The notes under the pieces: generated by a model
Database searches by the model: none
Told to the model about the DNA's origin: nothing
What the model saw: the letters and a program-made list of their open reading frames with translations, nothing else
Shown here: positions 6,692 through 12,356 of the stretch, piece by piece
How the letters are laid out: every line of letters begins with the position of its first letter
How positions within the stretch are numbered: the stretch's first letter is position 1
Made by a program: the position numbers and the translations under genes
DNA from: DATHSY01 sp046729855
Lineage (GTDB): Bacteria > Actinomycetota > UBA4738 > HRBIN12
DNA length: 12,356 nucleotides
Assembly: GCA_046729855.1 (NCBI GenBank)
Contig: JBKPHM010000035.1
Coordinates: 1 to 12,356, forward strand
Reading direction: 5' to 3'

Positions 6692-6697
6692 GAGGAG
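6692..6697 (+). promoter_or_regulatory. Shine-Dalgarno that decides the first permease start
   Basis: GAGGAG ends 3 bases before GTG 6701. The upstream in-frame GTG at 6668 has no ribosome site and falls just after the stem-loop, so 6701 is preferred. Confidence 0.55.
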
Positions 6698-6700
6698 ACC

Positions 6701-7651
6701 GTGGCCGTCGAGGTTGCACAAGGCACGCCCGGTGTTGTGAAACGCGGGTATATCCGCCGCAAGCTCCACGAGGCTCGCAGGGAATGGACGGCGTATCTGT
6801 TCCTGTCGCCGGGCCTGATCCTGTTCTTCGTGTTCTTCGTCTACGCGCTCGTCTTCTCGGTCTGGATGAGCTTCCACGAATGGGACATCCTCCAGCCCCA
6901 GAAGCCCTTCGTGGGGCTCGACAACTACCGGGCGATCACGAGCGACGAGGGCTTCAAGGACGCGGTCGGCCACACCGTGTACTTCACGCTCGGGACGATC
7001 CCGCTCGAGCTGGCGATCGGACTCGCGATCGCGGTGTTGCTCAACGCGCAGATCCGCGGGCTCGGGCTGTTCCGAACGATGTACTACCTGCCCGTCGTCA
7101 CGCCCCTCGTCGTGGCGAGCATCATCTGGAAGTGGGTCTACAACGTCGACTACGGCCTCGCGAACTACTACCTGCAGCGGGTGGGCATCGTCGACCAGCC
7201 GTTGCTGTGGCTGTCCGACAAGGACCTCGCGATGCCGGCGGTGATCCTCATGACCGTCTGGAAGGGCGTCGGCTTCTACATGATCGTGTATCTCGCCGGC
7301 CTGCAGGCGATTCCCGCGCAGCTCTACGAGGCGGCCGAGGTGGACGGCGCGAGCCCTTGGCAGCGCTTCCGGAAGATCACGCTTCCGCTGCTCGCGCCGA
7401 CGACGCTGTTCCTTGTCGTGATCTCCGTGATCGGCTCCTTCCAGGTCTTCACGCAGATCTTCGTGATGACCAACGGCGGCCCCCCAGGGCCCGGAGGTGC
7501 GACCACGACGATGATCTTCTACATCTACCGAGCGGCGTTCGTGTTCTTCGAGATGGGCTACGCGTCGGCGCTGGCGTACACGCTGTTCGCGATGCTGTTC
7601 GTGTTCGGCTTCTTCCAGTTCCGCATCTACGTCAAGCAGTCGGAGATGTGA
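6701..7651 (+). CDS. Sugar ABC importer permease, MalF/UgpA-type
   Basis: This 316-residue inner-membrane permease is one half of the sugar translocation channel. A basic cytoplasmic N-terminus (KRGYIRRK, REW) is followed by a first membrane helix (about 30-53, AYLFLSPGLILFFVFFVYALV). About five further helices follow, giving the usual six. The EAA loop that contacts the ATPase is clear: EAAEVDGA with Glu210 and Gly216, followed by FRKITLPLL. Length fits the MalF/UgpA class without a large periplasmic insertion. The start is the GTG at 6701 after GAGGAG; the frame is open to 6668 but that start lacks a ribosome site. It follows the binding-protein gene by 84 bp across a strong stem-loop, and ends 4 bp before the second permease. 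Confidence 0.95.
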   Translation: MAVEVAQGTPGVVKRGYIRRKLHEARREWTAYLFLSPGLILFFVFFVYALVFSVWMSFHEWDILQPQKPFVGLDNYRAITSDEGFKDAVGHTVYFTLGTIPLELAIGLAIAVLLNAQIRGLGLFRTMYYLPVVTPLVVASIIWKWVYNVDYGLANYYLQRVGIVDQPLLWLSDKDLAMPAVILMTVWKGVGFYMIVYLAGLQAIPAQLYEAAEVDGASPWQRFRKITLPLLAPTTLFLVVISVIGSFQVFTQIFVMTNGGPPGPGGATTTMIFYIYRAAFVFFEMGYASALAYTLFAMLFVFGFFQFRIYVKQSEM

Positions 7652-7655
7652 GCGG

Positions 7656-8642
7656 ATGCAGACGACGGAGGAGCTCGGACACCTCGCGCCGGGACGCGCG
7701 GCCCCGGCGGTCCCGGCGGGGCCTCGGCGCCGACGGCGGTGGCGGCCCTCCCGCGGGATCCGCTACGCGATCCTGATCGCGGGCGCCGTGATCTTCATGG
7801 CCCCCTTCGCATACATGCTGACGGCGTCGCTCCAGGAGCCCGGGCGGATGTTCCAAAACCCGCCGCAGTGGATCCCGACCGACCCGACGCTCGAGAACTT
7901 CAAGACGTTCCTGGGCCTCTCGAACCTCGCGGAGAACCAGGGCACGGGGACGAACGTGGGCACCACCACGATCCTCCGGTGGTTCTTCAACAGCACGTTC
8001 GTGACGGTCACCGTCACCGTATGCCAGCTGTTCTTCTCGTCGATCGCCGCGTACTGCTTTGCGAAACGGCGGTTCCCCCTGCGCAACTTCCTGTTCTTCC
8101 TGGGCCTCGCGACGATGATGGTGCCGGGGCAGGTGACGCTGATCCCGACGTACCTGATCATGCGGAGCATCCCGCTGTTCGGCGGGAACGATATCTGGGG
8201 GTTGGGCGGGCATGGCTGGCTCGACTCGTACTGGGCGCTGATCGTCCCGAACATCGTCAGCCCGTTCGCCGTGTTCCTCCTGCGACAGTACATGCGCTCG
8301 ATCCCCGACGAGTTGATCGACGCGGCGCGCGTCGACGGGGCCGGGCACTTCACGATCTACTGGCGAATCATGCTGCCGCTGTCGAAGCCCGCCCTCGCGG
8401 CGGTGGCGATCTTCACGTTCCAGTTCTTCTGGGAGGACTTCTACGGGCCCCTGATCTACATCAGCAGCCCGCAGCTGGCGACGCTGCCGCTCGGCCTCGC
8501 GACGTTCGTCGTCCGCAACCGAGCGGCCTGGTCGGTGCTGATGGCCGCGGCCGTGATCGCGACCGCGCCGATGATCATCGTGTTCCTGTTCTTCCAGCGA
8601 CAGTTCGTTCGCGGGATCGCGGTGCAGGGGATCAAGGGCTGA
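7656..8642 (+). CDS. Sugar ABC importer permease, MalG/UgpE-type
   Basis: This 328-residue membrane protein is the second half of the importer channel. A proline/arginine-rich cytoplasmic N-terminus (PRRRRRWRPSR near 23-33) precedes the first helix (about 36-58). Several further helices follow, with the conserved LIPTYLIMRSIPLF segment characteristic of MalG-type subunits. The EAA-loop counterpart is DAARVDGAG (Asp222 to Gly228) followed by YWRIMLPLSKPAL, and it would dock onto the MalK-type ATPase. It is slightly longer than typical relatives (about 275-300). The extra length comes from the N-terminal tail and a loop near 83-105 that includes a Gly/Thr-rich stretch. ATG 7656 lies 4 bp after the previous stop and uses the GGAG in that gene's last codons, so the two are probably translationally coupled. 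Confidence 0.95.
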   Translation: MQTTEELGHLAPGRAAPAVPAGPRRRRRWRPSRGIRYAILIAGAVIFMAPFAYMLTASLQEPGRMFQNPPQWIPTDPTLENFKTFLGLSNLAENQGTGTNVGTTTILRWFFNSTFVTVTVTVCQLFFSSIAAYCFAKRRFPLRNFLFFLGLATMMVPGQVTLIPTYLIMRSIPLFGGNDIWGLGGHGWLDSYWALIVPNIVSPFAVFLLRQYMRSIPDELIDAARVDGAGHFTIYWRIMLPLSKPALAAVAIFTFQFFWEDFYGPLIYISSPQLATLPLGLATFVVRNRAAWSVLMAAAVIATAPMIIVFLFFQRQFVRGIAVQGIKG

Positions 8643-8649
8643 GGTCCGC

Positions 8650-10614
8650 GTGGATGGACGGCTCGCCCGCGTCGCCCTCCCGTCCGTCGTCGCGTTCGCC
8701 CTGCTCGGCTCCTGCACGGGCGGCGACGGCGCGGGCGACGGCGCCAACGAAGCGGGCGGCGTGATCCGCTTCGACGAGCGCGGCGGCGACGTGTGGGCCT
8801 GGAGCGAGGACGTCGCCGGGACGACGCGATGCGACGGCGTCGAGCTCAGCGTGAACGGCGGGGCCGTGGTCGCGGCCGAGGTGTCGGATGGGCGGTTCGT
8901 TGCGGACGTGCCGATCGCCGCCGGGGAAAACGTCGTGACGGCCATGTGCTCGTCGGGCGGGTCGGGGAGTGCCGAGCTCGTCTTCACGGGGAAGCTCGAG
9001 CCGCGGCCGACCGCGCGGATCAACGTCCGGCTCGACGGAAGGACCGTCCGGTTCGACGGACGGCGGAGCGAGCCGAGCGCGTTCGACGGCGCCCCGATCA
9101 CCGGCCACGCGTGGTCGGTCCGCGAGGGGAACCCGGCGCCGCTCGACCTGACGATGACGTCGGGCGAGCGCACGGAAGCCATGGCGCCGGAGCGGGACGG
9201 CGAGTACTACGTGACGCTCGAGGTCACCGACGAGCGGGGCCGGACCGACCGGAGCACCACGTACTTCGTCGTGGAACGTGGCGAGCCGCGCGTCCCGGAT
9301 ATGGACGAGGAGGCCCCGGCGTGGATCTCGACCGCGATCGTGTACGGCACCGTCCCGCCGCTGTTCGGCGACGACGGGTTCCGAAGCGTCGCCGAACGGA
9401 TCCCGTACCTGGCGGACCTCGGCGTCAACGCTCTGTGGCTGTCGCCGATCAACGAGTCGCCCGTCGGCGACTTCGGCTACGCAGTGAAGGACTACTTCGA
9501 GCTGAACCCCGATTACGGCACGAAGGACGACTTCCGGCATCTGGTCGAGACGGCGCATCGCCATGGCGTCCGCGTGCTGATGGACTTCGTCCCGAACCAC
9601 ATCTCGGACGAGCACCCCTACTCCGTCGACGCCGCCGAGCACGGCGAGGCATCGCACTACTACGACTTCTTCGACCGGGACGAGGACGGGCAGATCACGC
9701 ACTACTTCACGTGGGACAACCTGAACAACATGAACTACGACAACCCCGAGGTTCGAGCGATGGAGACGGAGGCGTTCTCGTACTGGGTGCGAGAGTTCGA
9801 CGTCGACGGCTTCCGCGTCGACGCCGCGTGGGGCGTCAAGCGGCGCCGCCGCGACTACTGGCCGCAGTGGCGCCGCGAGCTGAAGTGGATCAAGCCCGAC
9901 CTGATGCTGATCGCCGAGGCGAGCGCGCGCGATCCCTACTACTTCTCGAACGGGTTCGACGTCGCGTACGACTGGACGGAGAACCTGGGGAACTGGGCGT
10001 GGCAGGGCGTGTTCGACGCGCCCGAGGTGATCTCCAGCTGGCTCGACGCAGCGCTGCTCAACAGGCCGAAGGGCTATCACCCAGACGCGGTGATCTTCCG
10101 GTTCCTGAACAACAACGACACCGGGACGAGGTTCGTCGACCTATACGGGGAGGATCTGGTCTACCCGGCAGCCGCGTTGCTGCTGACGCTGCCGGGGGTG
10201 CCCGAGCTCTACACCGGCGACGAGATCGGGGCGTCGTACTTGCCGTACGAGAGCCTGGTCCCGCTGTCGTGGAAGGACGAACGCGGGTTGCGCCCGTACT
10301 ACGAGAAGCTGATCGACCTGCGTCTGCGGACCCCGGCGCTCCACTCGCTCGAGTGGGAGCGCGTCGAGGTCGATGCTCCGGCCAGCGTCTACTCGTACGT
10401 CAGGACTGCGCACGAGGGGCCACCAGTGCTGGTCCTGCTGAACTTCGCCTCGCCGACGCCGGTCGACGTGCGGCTCGACGACCCGCTCGCGCCGTTCGCC
10501 GGCGGGATCGTTCGCGACCTTCTGACGGGGCAGCGGTTCGAGCTCGCGTCGGGGTCCGCCAGGTTCCGGATGGAGGCGACGTCGGCGCTGATCCTCGAGC
10601 TGGAGGAACGATGA
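8650..10614 (+). CDS. Secreted GH13-family (alpha-amylase-like) glycoside hydrolase lipoprotein with PKD-like domain
   Basis: This 654-residue enzyme is predicted to be membrane-anchored and exposed outside the cell. The signal peptide ends in the lipobox LGSC, with lipidated Cys22. A Gly/Asp-rich linker and a beta-rich region (about 38-117) precede a PKD-like Ig domain (about 118-212, with the typical YYVTLEVTDERGRTD). The TIM barrel runs from about 225 to 560 and a C-terminal beta domain to the end. GH13 motifs: region I DFVPNH (Asp312-His317), region II GFRVD with nucleophile Asp391, region III IAEA with acid/base Glu423, region IV NND ending in Asp490. The usual NHD histidine is Asn489. 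A DxDxDG loop (Asp342-Gly347) may bind calcium. The three catalytic acids are present, so activity on alpha-glucosidic bonds is likely. The GTG start has GAGG 5 bases upstream, overlapping the permease stop. Confidence 0.92.
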   Translation: MDGRLARVALPSVVAFALLGSCTGGDGAGDGANEAGGVIRFDERGGDVWAWSEDVAGTTRCDGVELSVNGGAVVAAEVSDGRFVADVPIAAGENVVTAMCSSGGSGSAELVFTGKLEPRPTARINVRLDGRTVRFDGRRSEPSAFDGAPITGHAWSVREGNPAPLDLTMTSGERTEAMAPERDGEYYVTLEVTDERGRTDRSTTYFVVERGEPRVPDMDEEAPAWISTAIVYGTVPPLFGDDGFRSVAERIPYLADLGVNALWLSPINESPVGDFGYAVKDYFELNPDYGTKDDFRHLVETAHRHGVRVLMDFVPNHISDEHPYSVDAAEHGEASHYYDFFDRDEDGQITHYFTWDNLNNMNYDNPEVRAMETEAFSYWVREFDVDGFRVDAAWGVKRRRRDYWPQWRRELKWIKPDLMLIAEASARDPYYFSNGFDVAYDWTENLGNWAWQGVFDAPEVISSWLDAALLNRPKGYHPDAVIFRFLNNNDTGTRFVDLYGEDLVYPAAALLLTLPGVPELYTGDEIGASYLPYESLVPLSWKDERGLRPYYEKLIDLRLRTPALHSLEWERVEVDAPASVYSYVRTAHEGPPVLVLLNFASPTPVDVRLDDPLAPFAGGIVRDLLTGQRFELASGSARFRMEATSALILELEER

Positions 10615-11573
10615 GGATCGCGGTCCTGCCCGAACCGCAACACTTCGAGATCGTCGACGAGGACATCCCGGAGATCGCGGACGACGAGGTCTTGGTACGG
10701 GTGACCGCGTGCGGCGTGTGCGCATCGGAACTGGACATCTGGCAGGGCAAGGCGGGTCACGCGACGATGCCGTGGTATCCCGGCCACGAGGTCAGCGGCG
10801 TCGTGGAGCGCGTCGGGGCCGACGTGAGGTCGTTCGGCCCCGGCGACCGCGTCGCTGCATGGGTGACGACGCGCGGCTACGCCGAGTACATAGCGTTGAG
10901 GGCCGAGCACTGCTTCGCGGCCGGTGACGTTCCGCTCGACGTGGCGCTCGGCGAGCCGATGGCGTGTGCCGTGAACACCGTGGACGTCGCGAACCCCGCG
11001 CTCGGCGACGACGTGGTGGTGATCGGGGCCGGGTTCATGGGCAACCTCGTCCAGCTCCTGGTCCAGCAGCAGGGGCCGCGGCAGGTGATCGTGGCGGACC
11101 CGCGGCGCGATGCGCGCGAACGCGCGTCGCGGCTCGGCGCCACGTCCGTGATCGATCCGAGCGGAGAGGATCTCGTGGCGCGGGTGCGCGAGCACACCGA
11201 CGGACGAGGCGCCGACATGACCTTCGAGGTCACTGGCGTGCAGGACGCGCTCGATCCGATCGGCGACGTCACGCGGATGAGCGGCACCGTCGTGATCACC
11301 GGATACCACCAGGGGGAGCCCAGGCGCGTTCCCCTCGGTCACTGGAACTGGATGGCCTTCCGGATCGTGAACGCACACTTCCGCGACGTGGGCACGATCC
11401 TGCGAGGGATGCGGAAGGGGATGCGCCTGCTGACCTCCGGCCGCATCCGGATCGACGACCTCGTGACGCACCGATTCGCACTCGAGCGGATCGACGACGC
11501 CTTCCGGATGGCCGTCGAGAAGCCCGAGGGGTTCGTGAAGGCGACCGTGCGCCCGAACGGAGGAGGTCCGTGA
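10611..11573 (+). CDS. Zinc-type alcohol/polyol dehydrogenase (MDR superfamily), short form
   Basis: This 320-residue NAD(P)-dependent medium-chain dehydrogenase is of the sorbitol/threonine dehydrogenase kind and would oxidise a sugar or polyol in the cytoplasm. The N-terminal GroES-like domain has catalytic zinc ligands Cys37 (CGVCASEL) and His59-Glu60 (PGHE); Glu115 in GEPMACA is the likely third. The Rossmann fold has GAGFMG (139-144). After GDRVAAWV the sequence passes straight to GYAEYIAL. The four-cysteine structural-zinc lobe usual near residues 90-115 is therefore absent, which explains the short length. ATG 10611 overlaps the GH13 stop as ATGA and has GGAGG 4 bases upstream. The stop overlaps the next start as GTGA. 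Operon position links it to the imported sugar; substrate unknown. Confidence 0.92.
   Translation: MRIAVLPEPQHFEIVDEDIPEIADDEVLVRVTACGVCASELDIWQGKAGHATMPWYPGHEVSGVVERVGADVRSFGPGDRVAAWVTTRGYAEYIALRAEHCFAAGDVPLDVALGEPMACAVNTVDVANPALGDDVVVIGAGFMGNLVQLLVQQQGPRQVIVADPRRDARERASRLGATSVIDPSGEDLVARVREHTDGRGADMTFEVTGVQDALDPIGDVTRMSGTVVITGYHQGEPRRVPLGHWNWMAFRIVNAHFRDVGTILRGMRKGMRLLTSGRIRIDDLVTHRFALERIDDAFRMAVEKPEGFVKATVRPNGGGP
11559..11567 (+). promoter_or_regulatory. Shine-Dalgarno for the terminal hydrolase-like gene
   Basis: GGAGGAGGT lies just before GTG 11570, inside the last codons of the dehydrogenase gene. With the GTGA overlap it fixes the start of a gene that is otherwise cut by the window edge. 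Confidence 0.75.
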
Positions 11574-12356
11574 ACGTCAGGGACGAGGTCCAGGCCTGGA
11601 CCGACGAGGGCGTCGACGCAGAGCGGTTCCGACATCCGACCACCGAGTTCGGCATCCTGCCGTTCTGGTTCTGGAACGGGGAACTGGACCCCGACGAGCT
11701 GCGGTTCCAGCTCGGCGAGCTTGCGGCCAAGCGGGTGCACGGCGTCGTCCTGCATGGCCGCTACGGGCTGGAGATCCCGTACCTGAGCGACCGCTACCTG
11801 GACCGAGTGCGTCTGGCGACCGAGGAGGCGATCGCGCTCGGGCTGCGGACGTGGATCTACGACGAGATGAACTGGCCGAGTGGCACGGCGGACAAACGCG
11901 TGCTGAGGGCGCGACCCGACCTGGCGCAGCGGTACATCGAGTGCATCGGCTTCACGATCCAGGGGCCCTGGTTCATGTGCCTGACCGGCGAGGACAGCCG
12001 GTACCTCGACTTCGAGCGGTCGAACCCCGTCGCCGCGTTCGCGATCGCCGAGGACGGGCGCGTGCTCGATCTCACTCCGAACCTCTCGTTCGAGAAAGTC
12101 GTGCCGTGGGAGGTGCCGCCGGGACAGTGGCGGCTCTGCTACGTGGTCGAGAAGCGCGCCGACTACTACATCGACGCCCTTGACCCGGAGGCGACCGCAA
12201 CATTCTTGCGCCTGGGCTACGCCCCCTATCTGCAGGCTCTCGACGGCGAGGGTCCGGCGAGCCCCAGGCGGGGAGTCGTCGGCTTCTACTCCGACGAGCC
12301 GGCCATGCACTACTACCTGACCGCCGCCGACAACCTGGTGGTGCCCTGGACCAAGG
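11570..12356 (+). CDS. Putative glycoside hydrolase, GH106 (alpha-L-rhamnosidase)-like; 3'-truncated by window edge
   Basis: The first 262 codons of a long, open protein frame run off the window. The N-terminus shows no signal peptide, so a cytoplasmic location is likely. Recognisable segments are PFWFWNGELDPDEL (31-44), LHGRYGLEIPYLS (61 on), WIYDEMNWPSGTA (95-107, acidic Asp98 and Glu99) and GFYSDEPA (238-245, Asp242 and Glu243). This pattern matches, from memory, a group of large multidomain putative hydrolases annotated as GH106 or GH2-like. In these a TIM barrel carries the YDE-NWPSG and DEP motifs. The assignment rests on motif memory and only part of the protein is visible. The start GTG overlaps the dehydrogenase stop (GTGA) behind GGAGGAGGT. 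It would act on the imported glycoside before or alongside the dehydrogenases. The + strand frame is the real one; an open minus-strand frame over 11339-12310 is a shadow. Confidence 0.72.
   Translation, partial: MNVRDEVQAWTDEGVDAERFRHPTTEFGILPFWFWNGELDPDELRFQLGELAAKRVHGVVLHGRYGLEIPYLSDRYLDRVRLATEEAIALGLRTWIYDEMNWPSGTADKRVLRARPDLAQRYIECIGFTIQGPWFMCLTGEDSRYLDFERSNPVAAFAIAEDGRVLDLTPNLSFEKVVPWEVPPGQWRLCYVVEKRADYYIDALDPEATATFLRLGYAPYLQALDGEGPASPRRGVVGFYSDEPAMHYYLTAADNLVVPWTK

Noticed and set aside
7632..10080. Two long minus-strand open frames opposite permease 2 and the GH13 gene
   Set aside because: Their products are His/Arg/Pro-rich mirror products of the real + strand genes, without ribosome sites or domains.
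8793..10610. Possible fusion of an N-terminal domain to the zinc dehydrogenase, since the frame is open through the GH13 gene
   Set aside because: The upstream part is the out-of-frame reading of GH13. The ATG at 10611 with GGAGG and ATGA overlap is a clear independent start.
1..12356. tRNA, rRNA, CRISPR array, insertion sequence, attachment site
   Set aside because: I saw no cloverleaf-like gene, no regularly spaced direct repeats, no transposase or integrase and no terminal inverted repeats; nearly all bases are in assigned genes.

Overview
The window is high-GC bacterial DNA with densely packed genes, frequent GTG starts, strong GGAGG-type ribosome binding sites and stop/start overlaps. 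Two surface proteins carry lipoprotein signal peptides. This suits an actinomycete-like bacterium (Actinomycetota, or possibly another high-GC Gram-positive or Chloroflexota lineage); the phylum is an inference and no marker gene is present. There is no RNA gene, mobile element, integrase, CRISPR array or origin. The window reads as one carbohydrate uptake and catabolism locus, cut at both ends.

Layout. Bases 1-608 (+) hold the 3' part of a short-chain dehydrogenase, convergent with what follows. Bases 639-5114 (-) form a compact four-gene operon read right to left: a LacI-family repressor, a Gfo/Idh/MocA oxidoreductase, a xylose-isomerase-like TIM-barrel protein, and the ATPase of a sugar ABC importer. 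Bases 5115-5302 are the only sizeable intergenic region (188 bp). They separate this operon from a divergent operon on the + strand (5303 to beyond the window end): solute-binding lipoprotein, two ABC permeases, a secreted GH13 lipoprotein with a PKD-like domain, a zinc-type MDR dehydrogenase, and the N-terminal part of a GH106-like putative glycoside hydrolase.

How it may work together. The surface GH13 enzyme would trim an alpha-glucan or glycoside outside the cell. The binding protein and two permeases, powered by the separately encoded MalK-type ATPase, would import the product. The second hydrolase, which shows no evident signal peptide, would act in the cytoplasm. The three dehydrogenases and the isomerase-like protein would oxidise and rearrange or cleave the sugar. 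The adjacent Gfo/Idh/MocA plus isomerase-like pair resembles 3-keto-glycoside pathways. No kinase or aldolase is visible, so the pathway is incomplete here and the substrate is unknown.

The most interesting non-coding signals are in and next to the divergent region. There is a LacI-type palindrome of the form AAANCGNTTT (5186-5197). An 8-base word, GCAAACCG, occurs three times across about 260 bp. A perfect 9-bp inverted repeat places TTGAC elements on both strands. A perfect 11-bp stem-loop lies just after the binding-protein gene, where it could set the ratio of binding protein to permease.
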